From Thermoproteota archaeon (lineage in GTDB: Archaea; Thermoproteota; Thermoprotei_A; Sulfolobales; Acidilobaceae), in NCBI GenBank assembly GCA_013152575.1, contig JAADGB010000062.1, positions 1-8,666 of the forward strand: DNA of 8,666 bases, given 5' to 3'. This document shows, piece by piece, positions 1 to 5,960 of the stretch. Every line of letters begins with the position of its first letter. Within the stretch, counting starts at the first letter, position 1. The notes below the pieces were generated by a model. The model saw nothing but the letters and a program-made list of their open reading frames with translations. It was not told the origin of the DNA and ran no database searches. The translations under genes and the position numbers were made by a program.

Positions 1-1446
1 CATTAAGGGGTAGCTCCCAGTCTGCCTCGCATAACATATACCGTCCCGGCAATCCTCGACCCATAGCCTCCTAAGAAGGGTCCCTCGAGGGGCTATCTTC
101 GAGAGCATCTCCTTCTCGAAAACCCTCCTCACCCAGTAGGTGAAGGAGCGGGCGTGTTTCTCAACCCTCCCACGCACGCCATACTTCATCCTGTAGACTC
201 TCGTTGACGGTAGAGCTAGGAGGCGCCTCACATTAACCCTCCTAACCAGCAGGCCCCTGTCTAGTATCTCCTTGAGGAACTCCCTGTTCAACCTATACGT
301 CTCACTAGTCTCGCCGGGAAGTCCTAGAATGAAGTTTATACCAGGCAGTAGGTGTGGAAGGCCTGAGGGACCCCTCTCCCCTCCAAGCCTGTTCACTAGC
401 TCTATAGCGAATAACGCCTCCTCGGGGTTAGTGTTTAGGTTATTCAACTTAGCCACGCGTGGATCGGCGGTCTCGACCCCCATAGCAGCGACGTCTCCAT
501 CGGTGTGGTATTTGATGATGATCTTCAAGGCCTCCCTGCTCTCCTCGGGATTCCTGGCAATAGTGCCGGGGTTAACGTTATCTATGTGGAGGACCTCTAG
601 CCGCGGGGCAACGCTCCTAATGCCGTAGAAGAGTTTCTCAAGGGTCCCTGGCGAGGGCTTAGGCCACTCCTCGACAGCTAGCTGGCTGGAACCATAAACC
701 AGTACGTCGGCCTGCCTTCCAAGCCTAAACGCCCTAACCCCAAAGGAATAGAGGGCCTCAACCTCCCCCACGATACCCTCGGGGTCCCTCTGTATCGGCC
801 TCCCCCTTAACGGCTCTACACAGAAGCTACAGCCCCCACTAACCCACCTAGCACAGCCACGATAGGTCTCAATCTCAGCTATAAGCCCCCTGCCAAGCCG
901 GGGGTGCTGTCTAACAATCCTGGCCCCTAGCCTCGCGACCCTGTCATAGAGCTTGTAATCCCTCCTAAACCGGATAGGAGAGGCCTTCTCCACGCCATAA
1001 CGTGCTAGGTCATAGAAGTACTCTTCAACATCCCCCCTAACCAGTACATCGAACCCCGCCTTCTCGAACACGGTTGGGGGATGAGTCGGGCCACCGCCCT
1101 CCAGGCCCATGCCCCACCTCGCCGCTGGTCCTACCAGTATCTTTAGGGGTCCCTCAATCAGGCTGGCCCATCGAATTAGTTCCTCGGGCCTTGCAGGGAC
1201 CCCTCCAATATACTTGCCTGGAACGACGACGCCAGCGATGAAGACGACTATATCATAGGTTGAGGCCCTCCTAACCCAGTAATCCTCCCACCTCCGGAAC
1301 TGGTCTACGATGACATAGTCTATCCTAGTAGACTTGTCTACCAGCCAGAAGCTCCCCGCTATGAGTCGCGGATACACGTCTATGTAGGGAGGGACCCCAA
1401 GCCCTCCTGGCTCATCATTGTAGCCATCTACGATCAGTACCCTCAT
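1..1446 (-). CDS. Radical SAM protein, COG1031 type, 3' end missing
   Basis: The reading frame is open from an ATG at 1446 to the left edge, giving 482 residues with no stop, so the C-terminus lies outside the window. Residues 1-120 form a Rossmann-like region opening with a DGYNDEPGGLGVPPY stretch. I recall this stretch, together with residues 322-328 (GVETAD) and 369-380 (LGLPGET), as typical of the archaeal COG1031 radical SAM proteins. The cluster cysteines are C198, C206 and C209 in YRGCARWVSGGCSFC, spaced CX7CX2C instead of the usual CX3CX2C. These should bind a [4Fe-4S] cluster that cleaves S-adenosylmethionine. COG1031 members usually end in a helix-hairpin-helix motif, which would fall beyond base 1. 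The substrate is unknown. A TATA-like box lies about 40 bases upstream, so the gene is probably transcribed on its own. Family assignment is from memory; membership of the radical SAM superfamily is more certain. Confidence 0.85.
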   Translation of the reverse strand, partial: MRVLIVDGYNDEPGGLGVPPYIDVYPRLIAGSFWLVDKSTRIDYVIVDQFRRWEDYWVRRASTYDIVVFIAGVVVPGKYIGGVPARPEELIRWASLIEGPLKILVGPAARWGMGLEGGGPTHPPTVFEKAGFDVLVRGDVEEYFYDLARYGVEKASPIRFRRDYKLYDRVARLGARIVRQHPRLGRGLIAEIETYRGCARWVSGGCSFCVEPLRGRPIQRDPEGIVGEVEALYSFGVRAFRLGRQADVLVYGSSQLAVEEWPKPSPGTLEKLFYGIRSVAPRLEVLHIDNVNPGTIARNPEESREALKIIIKYHTDGDVAAMGVETADPRVAKLNNLNTNPEEALFAIELVNRLGGERGPSGLPHLLPGINFILGLPGETSETYRLNREFLKEILDRGLLVRRVNVRRLLALPSTRVYRMKYGVRGRVEKHARSFTYWVRRVFEKEMLSKIAPRGTLLRRLWVEDCRDGICYARQTGSYPLM

Positions 1447-1483
1447 ATCGCTACACAGCCCTTACCTGCAACTGTATACCTGG

Positions 1484-1495
1484 CATAATTAAACT
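1484..1495 (-). promoter_or_regulatory. TATA-like box for the radical SAM gene
   Basis: Read on the minus strand this is AGTTTAATTATG, an archaeal TATA-like element. A start of transcription about 26 bases downstream would fall near 1463, leaving a leader of roughly 17 bases before the ATG at 1446. The leader holds only a weak ribosome site (AGGTAAGG, around 1460-1467). Position and composition are the only evidence. Confidence 0.45.
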
Positions 1496-1509
1496 ACGCC
1501 TAGCATCAG

Positions 1510-1518
1510 GATATATTA
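1510..1518 (+). promoter_or_regulatory. Possible plus-strand TATA box in the intergenic region
   Basis: GATATATTA lies in a gap with no plus-strand protein gene downstream. A transcript begun about 26 bases later would start near 1540, just before the foldable element at 1549-1593. It may equally be chance AT-richness, or part of the upstream region of the divergent minus-strand promoter at 1484-1495. Confidence 0.25.
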
Positions 1519-1548
1519 GATGTACTGTTATAGTATGAGATGATGGGT

Positions 1549-1593
1549 AGGCCCGTGAGTCTCCCATACTCGGGGGATGCTGTGATCGGGCCT
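1549..1593. other. GC-rich hairpin element in an intergenic gap
   Basis: A perfect 7-bp outer stem pairs AGGCCCG (1549-1555) with CGGGCCT (1587-1593). Inside it, TCTCCC (1560-1565) pairs with GGGGGA (1572-1577, one G-U) around a 6-base loop. The two stems are joined by an asymmetric internal loop (TGAG against nine bases). Flanking sequence is AT-richer. No T-run follows the stem on either strand, which argues against a simple terminator for the permease gene ending at 1624. It could be a small structured RNA or an RNA element in the permease 3' region. No known RNA family was recognised. Confidence 0.3.
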
Positions 1594-1623
1594 CTCCCGG
1601 CCTTTCAATAAACCATACACTGG

Positions 1624-2436
1624 CTAAGTCCTGCCTATGCCTCGTAGACCATACTTCCTCGCGTACCGTGTGGCTCTCCTAGACATAGAGTAGGCCAGTA
1701 GCATTGCCGCCGCAACGAATCCCAGGGTGAGTATCGCCTCCCATGAAACCCCTAGGTATGGCTCCTTGCCTATAGAGGCCCATCTAATCAGCTCGGCCGG
1801 GTGGCTATACGGGGTTATGGCTGCAATCCATCGTAGGAGTGGTGGGAGGCTATCTACAGGGACCCCTACTCCTCCCACGATGAATACTAGGAAGTTTAGG
1901 AAGTCTAGCATTGGCGCGGGTGCTTGTGTGATTATCGCCATGTATGCCAATACGAGGCTATACGATATGCTGATCACTAGGATTGCTAGTAGGGAGAGTA
2001 CTAGGACTACTAGGTTCTCCGCAACCAGGACATTAGTACCTGTCACGTAGTGGACAAGGTATGCGACGAACCCAGCTGATATGAGGGCAACCATGACAGC
2101 TGGTATGACTCGTATTGATAGGAATAGGTTGTGGCTGACACCGGCGAGCTCGTGCTCCTCGTAGACGCCGATGTTTATGTAGAATTTGGCCCAGTTTCCA
2201 ATAACCCATACTGGTGTGGAGAGGAGGTTCCAGGCGAGTATGGCCCAGAATATCAGTGGGGCGATTACGGGGTAGTCCTTAGGGTCTGTAAACATTAGGG
2301 CTCCAAGCACGTATATCGATATCCATAACCCATCGATTACCGCCCAGTTTACCAGTCCAGTCATGTACCGGCCTGTTCTGACCAGGTGGAGCCAGAGGAC
2401 GGCGCGTACATGCCTCAACCCTGGCAATCGCATCAC
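1624..2436 (-). CDS. ABC-2 type transporter permease (second permease)
   Basis: A 270-residue integral membrane protein, probably half of the channel of an ABC exporter in the cytoplasmic membrane. About six hydrophobic segments are visible, near residues 30-49, 57-78, 107-131, 139-169, 177-193 and 233-251. The stretch around 180-220, with a GGVGVPVDSLPP turn followed by an amphipathic ITPYSHPAELIRWA segment, is typical of the ABC-2 membrane family. The C-terminus is short and basic, as expected for a cytosolic tail. The start is GTG at 2436 followed directly by ATG at 2433, and either could be used. The preceding permease stops 5 bases upstream, so the two are almost certainly translated from one mRNA. 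The cargo cannot be read from sequence. The two permeases are not close copies of each other, which suggests a heterodimer. Confidence 0.88.
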   Translation of the reverse strand: MMRLPGLRHVRAVLWLHLVRTGRYMTGLVNWAVIDGLWISIYVLGALMFTDPKDYPVIAPLIFWAILAWNLLSTPVWVIGNWAKFYINIGVYEEHELAGVSHNLFLSIRVIPAVMVALISAGFVAYLVHYVTGTNVLVAENLVVLVLSLLAILVISISYSLVLAYMAIITQAPAPMLDFLNFLVFIVGGVGVPVDSLPPLLRWIAAITPYSHPAELIRWASIGKEPYLGVSWEAILTLGFVAAAMLLAYSMSRRATRYARKYGLRGIGRT

Positions 2437-2441
2437 CCCGG

Positions 2442-3248
2442 CTAGTAGAGGCCCCTCTTCCTAGTCGCCCGTTCTAGCCTTGAGACTCCGAGGCTCGCTA
2501 GCCCGTTGTATAGTACTATGAGGAGTGCAAGGGAGTAGAGTATGAGGAGTATCCCCTGCCCTGTAGGCGTCTGGAACCCTGCGGCTAGCCTCGCCGCGTC
2601 TACAACGTATCTAACCGGGATTATCGTGCTAGCCTCCTGAAGGATCTTGGGAAGGATCTCGATAGGGTAGAAGACTCCTCCCAGGAACACGAGTAGGGGG
2701 TTGAGGAATGATAGAACATTGCCCTCCTCTCTAGCCAGTATGCTCGCTATAGCCGCCGTTATACCGAGCCCAATCAGTGGAAGCGCGCCTATGATCATGA
2801 CGGCGAATACGAGGAACAGGCGTAGACCCGAGGATAGCCCTCCGATTATGAAGGCTGCCGGGGCGAGTGCTAGGAAGTTGAACGCCGACTGGAACAGGCT
2901 GCTGGTGAGCCCCGATACTACGAGGTACCTTGTGAAGCTGGGCGTTGATGTGTATATGTAGGGGAGGGTCCCAAGCCACCTATGCCATAAGGCAACGCTG
3001 GCCGTCTGATCTATTATGCCGGATGCCGCGAACATTATCGCGCTAGCCGCTACAATGTAGAGGAGGGGGTCCTCCACTCCTAGGGCGGAGGCGAGGTTCT
3101 CAACACTCCCATAGGCCGAACCCATGACGTATATCACTAGTATCGCCGTGTAGGGCCAGAATAATTGCAGCGCGAATAGTACCCTGTTACTCCTCAACCA
3201 TGATATCTGAAGGTATAGCTCTGCTTTCACGATCCCCGCTACTCCCAT
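2442..3248 (-). CDS. ABC-2 type transporter permease (first permease)
   Basis: A 268-residue membrane protein with about six hydrophobic segments, near residues 23-43, 61-79, 109-137, 142-170, 178-199 and 232-253. The NPLLVFLGGVFYPIEILP stretch (183-200), followed by a short helix and then PVRYVVDAAR, is a classic ABC-2 permease feature. The N-terminus is short and should be cytosolic, and the tail is basic (RLERATRKRG). Its ATG at 3248 lies inside the last codons of the ATPase gene, overlapping it by 10 bases. The ribosome site GGTGGCGGG is made of the ATPase's final glycine codons, so translation of the two is probably coupled. It most likely pairs with the downstream permease to form the export pore. 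Substrate unknown; drug, lipid or polysaccharide export are all possible for this family. Confidence 0.88.
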   Translation of the reverse strand: MGVAGIVKAELYLQISWLRSNRVLFALQLFWPYTAILVIYVMGSAYGSVENLASALGVEDPLLYIVAASAIMFAASGIIDQTASVALWHRWLGTLPYIYTSTPSFTRYLVVSGLTSSLFQSAFNFLALAPAAFIIGGLSSGLRLFLVFAVMIIGALPLIGLGITAAIASILAREEGNVLSFLNPLLVFLGGVFYPIEILPKILQEASTIIPVRYVVDAARLAAGFQTPTGQGILLILYSLALLIVLYNGLASLGVSRLERATRKRGLY

Positions 3249-4240
3249 CTCCCGCCACCCGTTATCGCTATAAACACGTCTTCAAGCGTTGGCTCCTCAA
3301 CGCGTACCTCGAGGATCCTCGCCCCGCTATCCCTTGCTAGGCGTGTGAGTAGGTCTAGGACCTCGACCTCCTCCCCCCTCTTAGCCTGTATCCTCACCCT
3401 CACCCTTTCGCCCTCAACCCTGTAGAGCATCTTGTACCCCGACCCGCTGACCTTCGCCGATAACCCCTCGGCAACTATCCCGGTGAGCGTCGCTGTAATC
3501 GATACAGTGTCCGAGACTCGCCTCTTCAACTCCTGTGGGGGTCCCTCAGCGACAATCCTACCATCGGATATGATGCCTATCCTATCACATAGTATCTCAG
3601 CCTCGAACATGTTGTGCGTCGTGACCAGCACTGCTCTTCCATCATTCGCCAGCTCCCTCAGTAAGCCGCGTATGTGGCGTGCACTGGGTGGGTCTAGTCC
3701 AAGGGTTGGCTCGTCGAGCAACAGTACCTGTGGATCCTTCAGGAGGGCTCTGGCAAGGCCTAGTCTAGCCTTCATTCCCAGGCTCATATCCTCGAATCGC
3801 TTCTCCTCCGCCCCCAGCTCCTTCAACCCTGTAAGCTCCAATACCTCCTCTATCTTGTCACCCAGCTTACTGCTTGGAAGGCCATAGAGCATTCCGAAGT
3901 ACTTCAGGTTCTCCCTCGCGGTAAGCTTCCAGAAGAACCCCCTCTCAACCGAAAGCATAACACCTATAACCTGCCTAACACGCCCCGGGTCCCTCACACT
4001 ACTATATCCTGCTACGAAAGCGTCCCCCGAGTCCGGCTCGAGGAGCGTTGCTATAATCTTTACAATAGTAGTCTTACCAGCACCATTGGGGCCGAGGAGA
4101 CCGTAGATCTCGCCCCAGTCTACGTGGAAGCTGACCCCCCTTAGGGCTTCTACCCACTTATACTGGCCTCTTAAGAAGCCGCCTAGCCTCGTCCTATACC
4201 TCTTCCTCAGCTCCCGCGTCTCAATAGCATAGGTAGCCAT
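3239..4240 (-). CDS. ABC-2 exporter ATPase subunit (DrrA/NatA-like)
   Basis: A 333-residue cytosolic ATPase that should power the two permeases encoded just downstream. Walker A is GPNGAGKTT (50-58). The signature is the MSLGM variant (152-156) common in ABC-2 exporters. Walker B is LLLDEP (173-178) with catalytic E177, the D-loop is GLD (181-183), and the switch histidine is H209. The usual Q-loop glutamine is not evident: the matching stretch reads SVERGFFWKLTAREN (97-111). Beyond residue 240 is an extra C-terminal domain ending in EPTLEDVFIAITG, a common ending in DrrA-like ATPases. The start at 4240 is supported by GGAGGGA about 9 bases upstream. It is first in the operon and overlaps the next gene by 10 bases. 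The leader contains a hairpin that could cover the ribosome site. Confidence 0.93.
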   Translation of the reverse strand: MATYAIETRELRKRYRTRLGGFLRGQYKWVEALRGVSFHVDWGEIYGLLGPNGAGKTTIVKIIATLLEPDSGDAFVAGYSSVRDPGRVRQVIGVMLSVERGFFWKLTARENLKYFGMLYGLPSSKLGDKIEEVLELTGLKELGAEEKRFEDMSLGMKARLGLARALLKDPQVLLLDEPTLGLDPPSARHIRGLLRELANDGRAVLVTTHNMFEAEILCDRIGIISDGRIVAEGPPQELKRRVSDTVSITATLTGIVAEGLSAKVSGSGYKMLYRVEGERVRVRIQAKRGEEVEVLDLLTRLARDSGARILEVRVEEPTLEDVFIAITGGGRWE

Positions 4241-4249
4241 TGCTTGGGG

Positions 4250-4265
4250 TCCCTCCAGGGAGGGA
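4250..4265 (-). promoter_or_regulatory. Ribosome site of the ABC operon inside a short hairpin
   Basis: On the minus-strand RNA, UCCCUC (4265-4260) can pair perfectly with GAGGGA (4255-4250) around a CCUG tetraloop. The 3' arm is most of the GGAGGGA ribosome site of the ATPase gene (start at 4240). The helix could lower translation, or could simply reflect the GGGWCCC motif at 4247-4253 lying beside a CCCTCC run. Six pairs may be marginal at very high growth temperature. Confidence 0.35.
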
Positions 4266-4311
4266 TGGAGAGCTAGTAGGTTTCAATGGTGATGGTATGG
4301 ATAGGATCACG

Positions 4312-4341
4312 TTGTAATTGATTGTGTTAGGATTGTATTGT
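4312..4341. repeat. Phased TTGT repeats in the ABC operon leader
   Basis: Four TTGT units begin at 4312, 4322, 4333 and 4338 within an AT-rich stretch. The first three are 10 and 11 bases apart, about one helical turn. They sit between the Alba terminator and the ATPase start, where an operon promoter would be expected, yet no clear TATA box was found in 4266-4344. They might be a regulator site or simple low-complexity sequence. Confidence 0.2.
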
Positions 4342-4344
4342 GCT

Positions 4345-4361
4345 GGAAAAAGCCCTTTTCC
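4345..4361 (-). terminator. Likely terminator after the Alba gene
   Basis: On the minus strand the sequence GGAAAA-GGGCT-TTTTCC lies about 35-50 bases past the Alba stop. It contains a run of five T and can form a 6-bp stem. Oligo-T tracts are the known termination signal in archaea. It would separate the strongly expressed Alba message from the ABC operon downstream. The sequence is nearly symmetric, so a plus-strand role cannot be excluded. Confidence 0.5.
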
Positions 4362-4394
4362 ACTCTGTTATTTGGTTTGGGTTAGGAGTCGGGC

Positions 4395-4697
4395 TTAGGC
4401 CTCCTTGGCGAGGCAGATGTCGATGCTGCTGACTCTCCTGGTCCTCTGCTGGCCGGTGTTGGGGTCGGTTACGGTGATCTCGTGGCTGCCGATCTCGACG
4501 CTCTCGATCTTGATGTTCTTGGCGAACCTGTTCCTTACGATCTCGACTGCGTCGACTGCCTTGTTGATGTTGCGGCCCCTGGCCTTGACGACGACCTTGT
4601 CTACGCCCTGCTCCATTAGGGTCGTTAGGATAGCGAGGACATAGTTCATGACAGGCTTCCTACCGATCCTGACCTCAGGTGCTCCTTCACATGCCAT
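4395..4697 (-). CDS. albA: Alba DNA/RNA-binding chromatin protein
   Basis: A 100-residue protein covering the whole Alba fold, the usual length of the family. The diagnostic N-terminal stretch EVRIGRKPVMNYVLAILT (8-25) and the KARGRNINKAVDAVEIVRNRF segment (38-58) are present, and the C-terminal half carries the beta-hairpin region (TVTDPNTGQQRTRRVSS, 75-91). Alba dimers coat archaeal DNA and also bind RNA. Aligned by eye with Sulfolobus Alba, G12-R13-K14 replaces G15-K16-K17, so the acetylated Lys16 position is an arginine while the second lysine is kept. The ATG at 4697 has a near-perfect ribosome site, GAGGTGA (4710-4704) with a 6-base spacer, and a strong TATA box at 4766-4773, fitting high expression. 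It is divergent from the SPOUT methyltransferase gene. Confidence 0.97.
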   Translation of the reverse strand: MACEGAPEVRIGRKPVMNYVLAILTTLMEQGVDKVVVKARGRNINKAVDAVEIVRNRFAKNIKIESVEIGSHEITVTDPNTGQQRTRRVSSIDICLAKEA

Positions 4698-4703
4698 ATC
4701 TGT

Positions 4704-4710
4704 TCACCTC
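4704..4710 (-). promoter_or_regulatory. Strong ribosome binding site of Alba
   Basis: GAGGTGA on the minus strand matches the archaeal 16S rRNA tail almost completely and stands 6 bases before the ATG at 4697. It is the best ribosome site in the window. Confidence 0.75.
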
Positions 4711-4765
4711 TTTGCGTTTTGCCCTAGCTTTTCTTGGGCTGTTTTGAAGGTGAAGGAGAGCCTCA

Positions 4766-4773
4766 TATAAAAA
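4766..4773. promoter_or_regulatory. Shared TATA box for Alba and the SPOUT gene
   Basis: TATAAAAA on the plus strand reads TTTTTATA on the minus strand, and both are good archaeal TATA boxes. With the start about 26 bases from the centre, transcription would begin near 4743 toward Alba (leader about 46 bases) and near 4796 toward the gene at 4818 (leader about 22 bases). No other convincing TATA box lies in the 120-base gap. Confidence 0.6.
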
Positions 4774-4779
4774 TGTATC

Positions 4780-4796
4780 CCCGGAAAACCACCGGG
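4780..4796. promoter_or_regulatory. Small dyad between TATA box and predicted start
   Basis: CCCGG (4780-4784) and CCGGG (4792-4796) form a perfect inverted repeat around AAAACCA. It lies between the shared TATA box and the predicted plus-strand transcription start, where a bound repressor would block polymerase. Only five bases per arm, so it may be chance. Confidence 0.2.
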
Positions 4797-4817
4797 TAAT
4801 CGGGGGTCATTCAAGGA

Positions 4818-5432
4818 GTGGCAGTGATACTGGTCGAACACATGGAGGAATACCCTACCCGGTGGCTAGTGGCAGAATACATCGAGGCCGGTAGAGAGGC
4901 GGCTATGGCCGGGCTAGAACTCATCGTTACAGGAGTGAGGGACCCCAGGCTACAAGCACTCCTCTCCAAACACGGAATACCATGGACGTGGGAGCACAGC
5001 TGGGACCTCTACGATAACCCCAAAACAATAGTACTAGACCTATGGGCCGAGAAGGACCTCGAGCCAAGCGAGGCCCAGGTGGCGGAAGCCTTCGTTATAG
5101 GCGGGATAATGGGTGACCACCCTCCCAAGATGAGGGGCTACCTCCTCTCATCCCAGTTCGACTGGGCCTCTAAGCGGAGGCTAGGCCCCAAGCAGATGAG
5201 CATCCATGTCACCGCATGGGCAGTAGGCCAAGTAAGGAGAGGAGTAAGGGTTGGCGAGTTGAACCTCTGTGATAGGGCGGTAGTGAGGATAAATGCAGGC
5301 TTCTTCGAGACCGAGATAGAATTACCATTCGCCTACCCATGCGACGTTGAAGGAAGGCCAAGGGTCCCGGATAGGATAGTTAGACTGCTGGAGAATGGTG
5401 TATTATGGGACGAGGAGGTTAACCTAGCCTAG
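4818..5432 (+). CDS. SPOUT-fold methyltransferase, DUF431 family (yeast Sfm1-like)
   Basis: A 204-residue protein that I recognise as the DUF431 branch of the SPOUT superfamily of knotted S-adenosylmethionine-dependent methyltransferases. Recognisable parts are EYPTRWLVAEYIEA (11-24) near the start, the glycine-rich GGIMGDHPP loop (95-103), probably part of the knot that binds the cofactor, and LGPKQMS (123-128 region), which introduces the last helices. Yeast Sfm1 of this family methylates an arginine of ribosomal protein S3. The archaeal target is not established and could be protein or RNA. The start is uncertain: GTG at 4818 overlaps the AAGGAG ribosome-like site (4813-4818), so GTG at 4824 (spacer of a few bases) is equally plausible. 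It is divergent from Alba and convergent with the next gene, with a 3-base gap. Confidence 0.85.
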   Translation: MAVILVEHMEEYPTRWLVAEYIEAGREAAMAGLELIVTGVRDPRLQALLSKHGIPWTWEHSWDLYDNPKTIVLDLWAEKDLEPSEAQVAEAFVIGGIMGDHPPKMRGYLLSSQFDWASKRRLGPKQMSIHVTAWAVGQVRRGVRVGELNLCDRAVVRINAGFFETEIELPFAYPCDVEGRPRVPDRIVRLLENGVLWDEEVNLA

Positions 5433-5435
5433 CTG

Positions 5436-5879
5436 TTACTCCTCCTCTATTATGCCCTCGGGCTTCTCGCTGGGCGATGTTATGCCAGCCGCCTCATTCT
5501 CGAGGTCCATCTTGACTTCCTCGCTGAGGTATGGGGCTATCAGGATGATCTTGTTCTCCTGGTATTCTTCCTCGGTGATAATCTCGCTATCATAACTAAT
5601 CAGTACTATCGGTATGCTTGCAACCGCCTTGTCGCCAGCCCTTGAAAGCGGTATCCCCATCTCACGCAGCCTATCGTATAGCTCCGGCGGGATGGGTAGC
5701 TTGATCTCTATCTCCCTGAAATCCCTCGCAACGACGAAGTCGCTTGTCTCAGGCTTCCACGCCTCTAACGCCTGCTTAGCCTCTTCCTTCACTATCTCGA
5801 ATAAGTCTCCCTCTACTATGTCGGATTCAACGATCTTACCGTACTCCGCCCTTATGACTACTACCTTCAAAGCCTGCAC
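5436..5879 (-). CDS. Conserved archaeal protein of unknown function, possibly DUF2286-like
   Basis: A 147-residue soluble, acidic protein with no signal peptide or membrane segment. It alternates beta-rich stretches (LKVVVIRAEYGKIVES, 4-19; IEIKLPIPPE, 57-66; IPIVLISYDSEII, 89-101; IILIAPYLSEEV, 111-122) with a helix at 25-41. A charged tail (130-147) ends in EEE and is probably disordered. The layout and phrases such as VISYD and APY recall the crenarchaeal DUF2286 family, but this is from memory and uncertain. No catalytic motif is visible. The GTG start at 5879 is supported by GGAGGCG at 5892-5886 with a 6-base spacer. The gene is divergent from the PP-loop/ferredoxin gene at 5961 and shares its 81-base promoter region, so a link to that enzyme is possible but unproven. 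Confidence 0.75.
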   Translation of the reverse strand: MQALKVVVIRAEYGKIVESDIVEGDLFEIVKEEAKQALEAWKPETSDFVVARDFREIEIKLPIPPELYDRLREMGIPLSRAGDKAVASIPIVLISYDSEIITEEEYQENKIILIAPYLSEEVKMDLENEAAGITSPSEKPEGIIEEE

Positions 5880-5919
5880 CCGTTCGCCTCCAATGGCCAG
5901 TCAGGTTTTGTACTTGAGG

Positions 5920-5925
5920 TAATAA
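5920..5925. promoter_or_regulatory. Shared weak TATA element of a divergent pair
   Basis: TAATAA (TTATTA on the minus strand) is the AT-richest point of the 81-base gap apart from a short GTTTTG at 5905-5910. It lies correctly for both genes: about 26 bases on, transcription would begin near 5949 for the plus gene (just before its ribosome site GGGGGAG at 5950-5956) and near 5897 for the minus gene (just before GGAGGCG). Confidence 0.4.
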
Positions 5926-5960
5926 CCCTTGACGCAACCTGGAGCTGGCGGGGGAGTAGG

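Noticed and set aside
272..628. A 118-codon plus-strand frame
   Set aside because: It lies wholly antisense to the radical SAM gene, whose frame contains recognisable motifs at 307-480; no ribosome site or family was seen.
1549..1593. tRNA gene
   Set aside because: No acceptor stem with CCA-like end, no T-loop GTTCGA or anticodon arm could be fitted on either strand.
1539..1595. Possible box C/D guide RNA in the intergenic element
   Set aside because: ATGATGG at 1540 is one base from a C box, but no CTGA box D follows at a suitable distance and no D'/C' pair is present.
1624..3248. Two permeases as a recent tandem duplication
   Set aside because: They share only the general ABC-2 layout; lengths match but residues do not align beyond the family motif.
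3432..3887. A 151-codon plus-strand frame
   Set aside because: It is opposite the ABC ATPase, which has all its motifs there; serine- and proline-rich shadow translation.
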